A stretch of 64,000 bases of DNA from Gonocerus acuteangulatus (lineage: Eukaryota > Arthropoda > Insecta > Hemiptera > Coreidae). The notes below the pieces were generated by a model. It ran no database searches. It saw nothing but the letters and a program-made list of their open reading frames with translations, and was not told the DNA's origin. The stretch lies in contig OX328125.1 of NCBI GenBank assembly GCA_946811695.1, positions 107,052,470 to 107,116,469 on the forward strand, given 5' to 3'. This document shows, piece by piece, positions 1 to 13,837 of this stretch. Each line of letters begins with the position of its first letter. The stretch's first letter is position 1. The position numbers and the translations under genes were made by a program.

Positions 1-176
1 TCTCTTGCCTCTACCATGTATCTCTAACATGCACCTTTGTCATGCATTTCTATCACGCGCCTCTATCATGAACCCATGAAGACAGGATTTCATTAAAACG
101 TTCTCTTAGGCCTAATTAATTTTCGGCCTATAAAAAGGATTATTATACATAAATGATTGTTGCTATTTACTTACAG

Positions 177-586
177 ATAAATTCGACTTTAAGGACCTGA
201 GAGAGATAGATAGAGGCTTTACTGGACTTGTGAAATTCCGAAACTATTGTCCGATGTTGATAGATTTGGTGGCAAGAATTCCAGAAATTGAAAACATCAT
301 ATATCATGACAATTCTCACTTCGACCTGTTGATTCTTGAACCATTCTACTGCCAAGAACCACTCTTAGCTCTCAGCCACAAGTACCAAGCTCCAGTCATC
401 GCGATTCATCCCGTCGTGATGAACCTCATCCTCGCCCGATACACCGGCAACACTATACCACTGTCTTCTGTGCCTCATCTCAGGCTCCCGACAGACGGAC
501 GCATGACCACATTCCAGAAGGCTACTTCATCATTCTACTTCATCTTCGAGTATTTATACTTCCATTGGCGATACAAGCCCATTGCG
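177..586 (+). CDS. UGT exon (first visible)
   Basis: Acceptor TTTACTTACAG precedes 177 and donor GTAATT follows 586. The reading frame begins after 2 nt; 136 codons from KFDFKDL to HWRYKPIA belong to the acceptor-binding N-terminal domain. Ends in phase 0. Confidence 0.9.
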
Positions 587-1815
587 GTAATTCCGTTTAT
601 TTGATAATTACACAGGCCAACATCTGATGTAAAAACAAACACTCGAAGCGGTATTGTCTTTAAAGGGTTTTTGTGGTCGCTGACTACGATGAGCGGTTTA
701 GTTAACCTTCAGCGCATCAGATTCAAGGTCATTTCAAGGTCATAGAGAAAACCGTAGGAAAAATCTGAAAAAAAAATCATCCGTATGCTTTTGAGGTCTC
801 TGATTCCGAATCTGTAGTTTTTTCAGGTTACGCCTTTTATTAGAGGTTATATGAAGGACATTTCAAGGGGTACAAACTATGGGTTCGGACTCAAAAACAT
901 ACGCATCCATTTTTTTAAGATTTTTTCTCTATTTGGCCTTCAAATGACCCCTTGTATAAGGCGTAAAGGTCAAACAAACTACGTATTCGGACTCAAGGAC
1001 CTCAAAAACATACGCTTGAGTTTTTTTCAGATTTTTCGTATGGAAGTTTCTCTGTTTTACCTTCAAATTACCTTGAATCTGATGTGATGAAAGATAAGCA
1101 ACCCGCTGCTCTTCGTAATCAGTGGCCCAAAAAAACCCAAAAGGCCCATACCGCTCCGAGCGTTTTTTTTTTTTTTTTATCAACTTTTGACCAGTGCAAT
1201 CATACATTAGATGAATATGTCTATATGTTCCGTAGGAGAAGTACATGAGAGACAACTACAAGTATCCAGGTGCGGATAATCTGCCAGGACTAGACGATCT
1301 GCTGAGCAATATCTCCTTGGTTTTGATCGACAATCACATAGCACTATCTACACCACAGCCTTTGCTCCCGAACGTCGTCGAGTTCGGAGGACTCTCTCTT
1401 CAAGACACTCCACCTCTCCCTCAGGTATGAGTGAACACAGTATTTCACTACCTTTAGTACTTTACCGTTACTAGCAAGAACTGCTTACATTGGGTGGAGT
1501 GAATAAAAGCTAGAATCTAACAGGTAGAATCTAACCCTTAGATTTAGCATTTCCTCAATACGGAGTGAATAAACTAGAGCTACTTCTAGGTAACAAGATC
1601 TAAGTATGTTAGTCTTATCTCCTGAGGAACTAAGGAAATTCTAAGGGTAGATGTTGCAAACCCCTAGCTGCAGCTAGGATTCCTACCTCCCTCCCTCATC
1701 CCTCTTCCTTCCTGTCAGGGTTTGGTGCTTGTCTCTCTCTCCTCATACAACTGTCGACACGCATGGGCCCTATTAGGGGGGGCTGCAGTCCCCTCCGAAA
1801 TCGGTAAAGATTTGT

Positions 1816-1883
<68 letters not shown>

Positions 1884-4528
1884 AAATGATACCACTTTGG
1901 TCAGGGAAAATAATTTCTTTTTGGCGCAATATCATTTTAATTGGCTAACTATTTCAAGATCTTGATTGATAATATTCCATACCCCCCAAAATGCTCTCAG
2001 CCCTCCCCCCAAATACTCCCGAAATTATTTTCTATATACGCCCATGCCGACCTGGATCGGTCACTTTTTATAAATGTATTAGTCAATGATCCTGTGGCAA
2101 TGGAAAAATCTAAATTACTAGCTGCTATTAAAGAAAGAAAACCTGCTTGGGACAGCATTAGTAATGAGTTATCCAAAGGGCGAAAGGTCACTGTTGCACA
2201 GTTAAATAAGTTGCTGAGTAACATTAAATCAAGCATAAAGAAGAAAAACGACCAAAAAGCCTATAAAATTGAAGCAGTAGGGAATAGATTTTTACAAATT
2301 ATTGATTAAGGGCAAAAATCCCAGGAAGAATTCAAAAGGATTCACCGACAAGGGTCTAACAAGGAAGTAGGAACCCAGCACTGCTACAACAAATTGCAAA
2401 TAAAAAATTGAAAAAGTGCGAAAATGGTTGAGGTTTACGGTAAGGAAGAAAAAAAAACATCCGACAACTCCAGAACTTCAAAGAATCGTTTTACTGCAGG
2501 AAATGTAGCTAAAGAAGATGAAAATAAAACGTGAAGACGCACAGTGGGACAGAATCCCGATTTCGTGGCCAAAAATCTCAAATTACCTGTACCAGGGTTT
2601 TCGAGGTTGCTGATTACGAATCTGAGATCAGATTTTCAAAATTCAAAATGGCGGATCCAAAATGTCGGCCAAAACTGTTTTTACGTTGAAAATATGAAGT
2701 GAAATCTCATCTAATTTGCTTTTTGAAGTGATTGCTTACGGTTCAAGAGTTAAATTACAGCAAAAACATCAGTAAAAGTATTGTAAAATTAATATTATAA
2801 AAAAAAATGCATTTATTGTGGAGTAACTTGATATGGGTAAAACGTTCCTTGGATTCTATTTGCTGCTGTCCATTTCGATCGAAAATTTCCAAGTAACAGT
2901 CCTAATGACTTTTCATCCTCGTCTACATGTATCATATGTCCGGTTTTTTTGAAAATTGCATCTTTCAAAACGTCAATGACGAATTTATTTTTATGTTTCA
3001 TACTGTCTTTCACTATAAAGAAAACATCTTTTCTTGACAATTCCAGATTTGAAGATTTAGAAGACTCTGTAAAATACCAATATAAACATGTTCAAAATTC
3101 AATGGCATTATTCAGAAATTATTTTTATACTTAACAAAACTATATACTATGTATTAAAACCCTAATAATATTTCAGATTTCTCACTTACAGTGTTATACC
3201 TTGAAATGTACTAAAATAATTTATTACTACTAAATGACAGCAAATATATTTAAATAACTTCTGTACGAGACAAAAATAATGAATAAGTCTGAGTGAAACC
3301 ATTTTTACGAGGGTCTCCTCGGGGTCAACAAACAACAAGTATAAGAAAGGCTGAGACTCCTTTCTTTACTGCAGAAAGCCGACAGTGCAGTCGAAGGGTG
3401 TAACCTACCGTTAGGTCTTACAAACATGTCGCAAATACAGTTCTTACTCCGTAGAGAGTTATTTCAGGACTATATTATAAAAGTTTTAAATTGTCATAAA
3501 ACGGAGAGTAAAATAACTTGTAAAGCGTTTATTTAAAATAATAAATTATCGTATTCAAATTTAATTAGGACCATTAATTAATGTTAATTCACTAATTTCC
3601 ATGATCGTTATAAAACATTAACCTATTTTAATAGATACAAAACATACCAATACACTATAACTTAATATCCAATGCATTACATTCACACGCCCGTTAATGT
3701 CGCGCCACGCGTTCCTCTATTAAAATTGGTCTCACGACTAAAGTTGCAGTTTGTAGCAGCCAGTTTTTTAATATGTTATATTTAAGACTATACACTATCA
3801 GTTCCTTGTCGAAAGAAGACCGTACCTCGCCGAGAAATTTTTAAAACTCTATTAGAAAATCGATTTTAGATAAAAAATGTAAATCTTTTTATGTTTACTT
3901 GTCGCCAGATTTAAATATTTCCTACAATAAATGAGCAATAATTGTGCATAACCTTATATTCTACATACCTCCAGAAAGTGGTTCCATTTTGCCGAATTCC
4001 AATTGAATAAGTTTATCCAGTTTCACAGCACTTCAAAACAGGCAAGAATTTCTCGACTCGTCTACTTGTTTCGTACGTACCGAAGAAAGGCTGACTTTCG
4101 ACTGATGTCAAGGCTACCCTAAAGCAGGTATCTACCTGTCTGGGCTGGAATTTTGTTCTAGGACTATCCCTAAACAAGATCTGAACGTATAGAGACGAAA
4201 ATATAAAACTCGAAAATTTGATTTTTGGCCACGGAATCGGGATTCTGTCCCACTGTGAGACGTCCCGGCGCATATAATACTCCTTTTCCTTACGAACATG
4301 CGTAAACGCCAACGTAATTGAGCGAAAAAAAACGACTAACTAAAAAGCTAGCATGAGCCAGACCAGACTAGCTTTTAGCACTTTCCTCCGAAGGAAAGTA
4401 GCTATTGAGGTTGCTCTCATGACGGAATTTTTGAAAAATTTCTTCAAATCTTTATCGATCCTACCTAGTAGACACTGAAAATGACCCCCGTTAAAATTTA
4501 TATATATATCTATATATATCTATATATA

Positions 4529-4592
<64 letters not shown>

Positions 4593-5655
4593 TGTTAACA
4601 CGATGGCGGCCAGAGTTTTTGTTTTGTTTTTTTCACGAAACGTGGTATATAGCGTTCAATTAGCAAGCGATTGAACGAGTTCGTTAACCACCAAAATCGG
4701 TCCACCGGAAGGGGGGGTTTACTTCGGACCCACAATACCAATTTGCCACTACCAGCCGTGATTTTTGTTATATTTCGACGAAACTTGGTATTCGTAGTGG
4801 TAATCTAGAGAGAAAAGTGAGATGTAAAAATAAACAAAATCGGTTCATTAGAAGGGGGGGGGGGGGGTTTACTTCAGACTCACAATACCAATTCGCCACT
4901 ACCAGCCGTGATTTTTGTTATATTTCGACGAAACTCGGTATTTGTAGTGGTTATCTACAGGTACAAATGTGTTTTAAAAATAAACTAAATCGGTTCATTA
5001 GGAGGGGGGGGGGTTACTCCGGACCCAAATTACTAATATACTCATACCGGTCGTAATTTCTGCTGTATTGTAACGAAACGCGGTATACGTCATGGGTGTC
5101 TCATGGGAAAGAAGTGTTGTAAAAATGAGCTAAATCGGTCACTCGGAAAGGGGGGTTTACTCTGTATATATTTCAATAGAATAGCCCGCAAGACGTAGGT
5201 TCGCAAGGCCGCCGCAAGGAGCGCTATCTCTCACTAGAGGGTCTGCATCCTGTTCCTGCGTCAGATCAAAAGACGAAAATATGAAGTTTTTTGTATTTAT
5301 TACGTAGTGTAGTAGGTACCATGTGTAAACATAACTCTGGAAGCAAATTAATAATTGAACAGTTACTCATTACAAAATTAAAAGAAAACTATTCATGTTT
5401 TTATTTTAATTATGTAGGATATTTTAAGCAAATTGTTCTGGAAACCAGTCTACACAACTCAAATTCTGAGGAAAGTGCTTAGTCATGCAGCTCCTGCGTG
5501 ACGGACCTTTTAGCGCGGTTCCTCCCTCCCCCATAGGGAGGAACCCCGCTTATAAGGTTGATACAATGAAACAATCCGGAAGTGCCGACAAGAAAATTTC
5601 ACGTTTCAGAACCCCTAGAGACCGAAAATAACGGTGGTTCAAATTTGTGTATATA

Positions 5656-5726
<71 letters not shown>

Positions 5727-8700
5727 CTGTTCGCTCATTTCTGGCTTCCCTGATGGTCCGATTTTGATGAAATTTGGTACAAAAATCAGTCGTCCAATTT
5801 GAAAGGTCAAGTTCGTTAACCAGCAAAATCCTCCCACTGGAAGATGGCGTTTGGGGCGAAATTCGCGCAGAAAAAATCGTAGCGCTTACGTTTTTGAGTT
5901 CATAAGCTTGTAAGTACTCTTTTTATAGGCTTCTTGGGCTAGGAAAACGAATGAAACCATTTTCAAGGCAATAGCTTTAACCGTTTTCGAGAAAAATGGA
6001 AAAATAGTTTTTGAATACCGTTTTTGGTTTGGGTACTTAGAATCATGGGATTCAGTTGAAACATTTTCTGCATGTTCTACTTTCATTAAAACTAATATGT
6101 TGAAATTTTTGTTACGTTTGGAGTTTAGGAAGGGTTAGAAAAAAATATTTTATTAACAGACATATAAAGTTTTGGTAACTTTGTATACTTTCCTTAATAT
6201 TTCGAAAAAGGTTGAGAATCTTGTGGAACGAAAGATGACCATTAGAAAGCTCACTAAATGCTCTACAAAAATGGTTCTGATGAAAGTTTTGATTAGGCGA
6301 TGTCAATCGGAGAAATAAGTCCTTAAAACTTTAAAGTAATTGATTTCGCTTATTCTATCTGTTCTTTTTGTCTGTTTTATTCCTTGTTATTTTTAAATTG
6401 CTTATAGTCAGATAATGTATTTGACAATAAAACATATTAAGTAAAACAAGAAGATCAATTTATTGTTAAAAATGTAGCGTTCAAAGAGAGAGATCCCAAG
6501 GCTTTCCAAATGTCTCTGAGCGGAGGCCTTTCTGCCCGACTTATAGGATAGCCGACCCATACAGGTAAGATTGTAAATCAAGACGTTTCAAGACTGGTTT
6601 GTTTGAGATTTCATTTGGATAGGTGTTTCGCTATTGATCTAAACAAAGTAATAACTGTTTCTATTCTATGCCTTCATAAACACTAGAGATAAGAACGGAA
6701 CCGCGCTAAGATGACGCAGTTCCTGCGAATCGGCCTTTTTTCCTTAGCAATTGCTACCCTTAGAACCTAGTCACAGCTCTTTATTCACGCCTTCTACCTA
6801 GCTGCAGCTAGGAACCGTGATAAACTAAGCAAGTGCTAGCCCTAGCTGCAGCTAACCTTCTTATTCACTCGGCCCTTAGCAATTGCTTGGAAAATACTTA
6901 GTTCTAGCAATTGCTAGCTTTTATTCACTCCACCCAATATCCTAGTAGCGGGGTAGTATATACTCCTACCACCGTACTCTACTTCTATTAACCCTCCTCC
7001 CACAAGGTGTTTTTCAGTGCACGTACCACAAGCCGGTGTCGGATACAACACCTGGTATAAAAAACTACTTAATTTTCCAAATAACTATGTTAATTGGGTA
7101 GAAATGAATACAAGTTTAATAAAAGAAATGCATATTTATTATAAATACATTTATAGAAAAATAAAAAAATATATTTTAACAAAATATTATTTTTATTTCT
7201 CGCGTGGCAGGACGGACATATTTCTCTTTTGTGTTCACCACAAATACTTTTATTGCACTTAAGACAGGTTTGGTTTCCCCTAATGTTCTTTTTCCGTCCA
7301 TAAAAGGAATACTTTCCAAGTCATTCTATAAGGAGTTGGTGGTTGAGGTGTGTACTCGGATGTTTCTGTACCTAGGATGCAGCAGATTTCATCTTGGAAT
7401 GTTTTTGGAATGAGAAGATTTTTGTAACTTTCATTCGTGTAAGTTGTATAAATCGACTTCGGTTTCACTACACGTTTCGTTACTTTGAAATTCTTCATCA
7501 GTTCCTTCAGCCTCTTACCGGGCCAGTTCTTGTAGAATTTCTTCGTCGGTAACCGACAGACGATAACTTACCATATTAACGTGTAAAACAACGGAATAAC
7601 TCTTTGAGCTCTACATACATGATGAAAAAGTTGTCACTTATACCACAAGGCGGTGTCGTATCCGACACTGAAACTAAGTTTGCGATATACGAAAATTTCG
7701 AGGAAGAATAAAGCTCAATGACTTGATTTTCCAGTTTTTTGTCTATGGGAATACTGCTAGATAGGGTAATTCAGGGTTACAACCCTCAACCTATGCACAG
7801 GTAATCATGGCACATGAAAGGAAACAGAAAGTGTCCTATTCGACTCCTATTTGTAGTAGGACGGTTAATATCAATATAAACAAGGCTAGAGGGAACAGAG
7901 GGTTACGAATACGCGTTAAGGTGACGTGATTCCTTTGAGTCGGACTTTTTTTCTGATTTACGATTTTTTTTTTTCTAGGAGCTCGAAAGCTACATGAATG
8001 ATTCGAAAGATGGCGTTGTTTTCTTCTCATGGGGCTCAATCGTTCCTTCAAAGTCCATGAATCCTCAAGTTCTCTCCAATTTCCTTTCAGTTTTCGCAAA
8101 ACTAAAACAACGAGTCTTGTTCAAATGGGAAAACGAAACGCTGGAAGGGAAACCTGACAATGTTCGAATTGGTTCTTGGTTTCCACAGGCAAGCATTCTA
8201 GGTATGTTCTGTTTCTAAATATTATTGCTTGTCTTCTGCTTTACTGTTCTATCAACTTCAGCTGCCTCCAGGCCATTATCCGTTCCAGGATTTATTTAAT
8301 TAGATGTGTTTCTTTTTTCAGCTCATCCTAATCTCAAAGTATTCATCAGCCACTGTGGTATTCATGGAGTCACTGAATCAGTACATAACGGAGTTCCAAT
8401 ACTTGCAACACCACTAAGGGGTGACCAGTACCAGAACGCTAAACGTGCTGAGAATGCTGGATATGCTATAGTATTGGACATCGATTCATTTTCACAACAG
8501 GAACTAGAAGATTCTCTTAACAAACTCCTCTATGAACCGTCGTAAGTAAACAGGAATCTACTAAATATTTGTCAAATACCACTAACTCACTCACTGACTG
8601 ACTCACTCACTCACTCACTGACCTATCATCGCTCAGCCCAAACCACTCGACAGAAAATTTTGAAATTTTGCATGGACTCTCCCTATATAACATAGACACT

Positions 8701-11677
8701 CGCTAAGAAAGGATTTTTTGATATTCGAATTTTTAAGTATTTTAGAGGGGTTTAAAGTTTTAGTTGGTTAGAGCATGCACGCCTAGGCAGCATGCGTTGC
8801 TAGGACGATAACAGAACAGCTGTTATTGTTCTGTATCTATTTCCTACTATTACTTTTAATTGAGGTTAATAAAAATACATAAATAAATTTGAACTAGGGT
8901 GGCAGTCCTTGAATTACTAGAAATAAATCGTCCCTCATAAAGTTTACTGTATAAATAAAAAAGTCCGACTCGCAGGAACTGCGTCATCTTAGCGCGGTTC
9001 CATTCATATCCCTAGTGTTATTTTGTAGACTTAGAATAGAAACAGTTATTACTTTGTTTGGATCATTCCTAATGTAAACAAATATGAAAAAAACAACAAG
9101 ATTTTCGGCTAGGGATGAAACTATCCTAAGCAGAAATTACTCTTTCTGCCGTCCCAAGTTTCGGTCTACGAAGACTCTTCTACGAATATATTTCTAATTT
9201 ACTTAACTTGCAGTGCTAACATATCCATTTTACTTTTAAATGCAATTAAACAAAATAAAATTGTACATGAAAATGAGAAAGTAGTGTTATTTTTTATTGA
9301 ACTACGGCCACATTCAACAACAAAATATAATTATATTTCTAGTATAGAATTTGGCTGCATGACTTCCTACAGGTAAAGGTAACTGTCAGCTGTCCTAGAA
9401 TGCTTGATGAGAACAATGAATCTTGATTTATGAAGTGCAATAAAAGCCTACCTGAACCGGCAGACTACCTCGACCCGGACTGACCCTACACGGCGAATAT
9501 TTACGTTTTCAGTTCTGTTACAGGTTCAAAGAATTTGTATTTATTCCCCTGTTTTATTGAGAAATACATCCTCCTCCTAGAAGCAATAACGAAATAACAA
9601 GAAATAAAAACAGACAAAAAGAACCGTATAAATAAACTGAATCAATTATCGTTTATCAAACTTCTAAGTTTTATGTACTTATTTCTCCGTTTGACATCGC
9701 CTAATCAAAACTTTCTTCAGAACCTGTTTTCTAAAGCATTTAGTAAGCTTTCGAATGGTAACCATCCGTTTACCAAGATTCTCAACCGTTTTCGAGATAT
9801 TAAGGAAAGTATATGACGTTTCCAAAGCTTTTCATCTCTATTAATAAATTATTTTAATTTAACCCTTCCTTAACTCCAAACGTAAGTAAATTTTCAGCAT
9901 ACTAGTTTTGATGAAATTAGAACATGCAGAAAATGTTTCAACTGAATCCCATAATTCGAAGTACCAAAATCAAAGACAAAAAAAACGTTCGAATAAACAA
10001 AATCAATTACTTAAAAGTTTTAAGCACTTATTTCTCCGATTGACATCGCTTATTCAAAACTTTCTTTAGAACCTTTCTTGTAGACCATTTAGTAAGCTTT
10101 CGAATGGTAGCCTTTCGCTTCCCAAGATTTTCAACCGTTTTCGAGATATTAAGAAATTATACGAAGTTCCCAAAACTTTTTATTATTTCTGACAACAGAA
10201 AATTGGTCTCATTTTACCTATCCTGTTTTACACACATATACATTTTCCTTACAAATACAACATAAGAAATTACAAAAATAAAAAGCAATAAAAAACCAAG
10301 GGAAAGAGACAAAAATTACAAAAAGAACGACAAAAACCCGTTCATAAGAACAAAACAGACGTATTTGAAGTTTTAAGCACTTATTTCTCCGATTGACATA
10401 ACCTAATCAAAAATAGTTTTAGAATCATTTTTGTAGAGAATTTAGTAAGCTTTCAAATAGTTTCAATCCACTTACCACGATTTCCCAACCGTGTCCGAGA
10501 TATTAATGAAAGTATACGACATTTCCAAAACTTTTCATGTCTGTTCATAAAATATTTTATTCTAACCCTTCCTTAACTCCAAACGTAACATAACTTTCAA
10601 CATATTAGTTTTAATGAAAGTAGAACATGCAGATAATGTTTCAACTGAATCCCGTTATTCTAAGTACCAAAATCAAAGACAAAAAGAACAGTTCGAATGA
10701 GCGAAATCAATTACTTAAAAGTTTTAAGCACGTATTTCTCCGATTGACATCGCTTATTCAAAACTTTCTTTAGAACCTTTCTTGTAGACCATTTAGTAAG
10801 CTTTCGAATGGTAACCTTTCGCTTCCGAAGATTTTCAAACGTTTTCGAGATATTAAGAAATTATACGAAGTTCCCAAAACTTTTTATTATTTCTGACAAC
10901 AGAAAATTGGTCTCATTTTACCTATCCTGTTTTACACACACATACATTTTCCTTACAAATACAACATAAGAAATTACAAAAATAAAAAGCAATAAAAAAC
11001 CAAGGGAAAGAGACAAAAATTACAAAAAGAACGACAAAAACCCGTTCATAAGAACAAAACAGACGTATTTGAAGTTTTAAGCACTTATTTCTCCGATTGA
11101 CATAACCTAATCAAAAATAGTTTTAGAATCATTTTTGTAGAAAATTTAGTAAGCTTTCAAATAGTTTAAATCCACTTACCACGATTTCCCAACCGTGTTC
11201 GAGATATTAATGAAAGTATACGAAGTTTCCAAAACATTTCATGTCTGTTCATAAAATATTTTATTCTAACTCTTCCTTAACTCCAAACGTAACATAACTT
11301 TCAACATATTAGTTTTAATGAAAGTAGAACATGCAGATAATGTTTCAACTGAATCCCGTTATTCTAAGTACCCAAACCAAAAACGGTATTCAAAAACTAT
11401 TTTTCCAATTTTCTCGACAACGGTTAAAGCTATCGCCTTGAAAATGGTTTCATTCGTTTTTCTAGCCCAAGAAGCCTATAAAACGAGTACTTACAAGCTT
11501 ATGAACTCAAAAACGTAAGCGTTACGATTTTTTCTGCGCGAATTTCGCCCCAAACGCCATCTTCCAGTGGGCGGATTTTGCTGGTTAACGAACTTGACCT
11601 TTCAAATTGGACGACAGATTTTTGTACCAAATTTCATCAAAATCGGACCATTCGTCTTCTATTTAGAGAGCGAACAG

Positions 11678-11716
<39 letters not shown>

Positions 11717-12241
11717 TATACATATATATATATATACAAATTTGAACCACCGTTATTTTCGGTTTCTAGGGGTTCTGAAACGCAAAATTTTCTAGTCGGC
11801 ACTTCCGGATTGTTTCATTGTATCAACCTTATAAGCGGGGTTCCTCCCTATGGGAGAGGGAGGAACCGCGCTAAAACGGTACAAATTAGAAGCAAAATGG
11901 TGAGTTTTAAGCCTAGCAAGTAACGGGAATGGTGAATCCTTAATTGTTAGTCTACCCACATCTTAAAAATAAAAAGTCCGACTCGCAGGAACTGCCTCAT
12001 CTTAGCGCGGTTCCGTTCTTATCCCTAGTCTAATTTCGAAAGATTAAAATAGAAGCAGTTATTATTTTGTTGAGAGGAGATCGTTGACCGTTGATGATGC
12101 AAGGTAGGGATTGTCCGGGTTAGGTCACTGCTACTTAATAATACATACCCCATATGTGTAGGTATGTGGGCATATATATGTACATATGTGTGCGTGTATA
12201 TGTGTATGTGTATATGCATATATATAAATATATATATATTA

Positions 12242-12287
<46 letters not shown>

Positions 12288-13392
12288 CATAGATATGTGC
12301 ATATATTAGTGTTAAATATGTCCTACTTGTATTTACAGCCCTGATGAAGGCTTGAAGTTCAAGCCGAAACGTCGGCACAATAAAAACATTTTTACGATAA
12401 AATGTAGTTTTATTAAGTAGCAGTGACCGAACCCTGACAGTTATATTTTGGTTCCACCAGTCTTGAAAGGTAGGATTTACAATCTGACATGGATCAAAAC
12501 TTTCATTAGAACCTTTTATGTAGAGCATTTAATAAGCTTTCTAATGGTATTCTTCCGTTTACCAAAATTCTCAACAGTTTTCGAGATATTAAAGAAAGTT
12601 CCCAAAATTTATATTATTTCTAGCAACAGAAAATTGGCCTCATTTTTCATATCCTGTTTTACACACAAAATTTTCGCAACATAAGAAATTACAAAACTAA
12701 AAAGCAATAAAAAACGAAGGGAAAGAGACAAAAATTACAACAAGAACGACAAAAACCCGTTCATAAGAACAAAACAGACGTATTTGAAGTTTTAAGCACT
12801 TATTTCTCCGATTGACATAACCTAATCAAAAATAGTTTTAGAATCTTTTTTGTAGAGAATTTAGTAAGCTTTCAAATAGTTTCTATCCACTTACCACGAT
12901 TTCCCAACCGTGTTCGAGATATTAATGAAAGTATACGAACTTCCCAAAACTTTTCATGTCTGTTCATAAAATATTTTATTCTAACCCTTCCTTAACTCCA
13001 AACGTAACAAAACTTTCAACATATTAGTTTTAATGAAAGTAGAACATGCAGATAAAGTTTCAACTGAATCCCATGATTCTAAGTACCCAAACCAAAAACG
13101 GTATTCAAAAAATATTTTTCCAATTTTCTCAAAAACGGTTAAAGCTATCGCCTTGAAAATGGTTTCATTCGTTTTCCTAGCCCAGGAATCATATAAAACG
13201 AGTACTTAGAAGCTTATGAACTCAAAAACGTAAGCGTTACGATTTTTTTTGCGCGAATTTCGCCCCAAACGCCATCTTCCGGTAGGCGGATTTCGCTGGT
13301 TAACGAACTTGACCTTTCAAATTGGACGACGGATTTTTGTACCAAATTTCATCAAAATCGGACCATTCGTCTTCGAGCTAGAGAGCGAACAG

Positions 13393-13445
<53 letters not shown>

Positions 13446-13799
13446 TATACATATATATATATATATACAAATTTGAACCACCATCATTTTCGGTCTCTAG
13501 GGGTTCTGAAACGCAAAATTTTCTAGTCGGCACTTCCGGATTGTTTCATTGTATCAACCTTATAAGCGGGGTTCCTCCCTATGGGGGAGGGAGGAACCGC
13601 GCTAAAAAATAAGTACAAAATAAACAATAAAGAAATTTAACCTAAAAATATAAATATGAATAAAGAAAAACAAAAGTATAAAAGAACAAAACCAAAAAGG
13701 CATTTTCTTACAAGGCATTTCGCTCAGAAATACCCGAAATATTGTTTCTAATTTTACGTATCCTATTTTATTGCCAAATAGATTTATATTCTATAATCA

Positions 13800-13837
<38 letters not shown>

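Larger units (their letters stand above)
4375..5507 (-). mobile_element. Helentron/HINE-like element, family B
   Basis: Read on the minus strand, it starts GGTCCGTCACGCAGGAGCTG, has the subterminal box GCACTTTCCTC about 30 bp in, a (TA)n microsatellite, and ends with a hairpin (ACTTTCCTTCGGAGGAAAGT) followed by GCTAA. Offset subterminal inverted repeats plus a 3' hairpin and CTAA end are the layout of Helentron-type non-autonomous elements (DINE-1/HINE). Its 5' end abuts the 3' end of a family A element with only TT between. Confidence 0.55.
1489..6938. mobile_element. Putative DNA transposon with perfect 25-bp TIRs, now filled with nested inserts
   Basis: The string beginning ATTGGGTGGAGTGAATAAAA (25 bp, 1489-1513) recurs as an exact reverse complement ending at 6938. 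Both ends carry spaced GTGAATAA boxes (about 1499 and 1563 at left; about 6780, 6862 and 6922 at right, inverted) and AGCTGCAGCT palindromes (about 1668, 6799, 6843); the right end also has AGCAATTGCT palindromes. No matching target duplication is visible, so the two ends may come from separate MITEs. Superfamily not recognised. Confidence 0.5.
8961..11874 (+). mobile_element. Family A element inserted in the Helitron (copy 1)
   Basis: Runs from AGTCCGACTCGCAGGAACTG to the hairpin and CGCGCTAA. Five 351-bp-type subrepeats and a (TA)n core (about 11680-11735) make it 2.9 kb instead of 1.2 kb. Helitron sequence resumes at GTACAAATTAGAAGC. Confidence 0.65.
11972..13605 (+). mobile_element. Family A element in the Helitron (copy 2a)
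   Basis: Complete from AGTCCGACTCGCAGGAACTG to AACCGCGCTAA, with a Penelope remnant inserted at about 12085-12470 and a (TA)n core at about 13398-13470. Confidence 0.6.

Noticed and set aside
11318..11518. 66-codon frame repeated at 14699 and mirrored at 5886
   Set aside because: It is part of the family A repeat; lengths and stops vary between copies and no protein family is recognised.
12025..12528. Long open frame on the minus strand (167 codons)
   Set aside because: Half of it is Ile-Tyr from a TA microsatellite and the rest runs through a Penelope remnant and a family A element.
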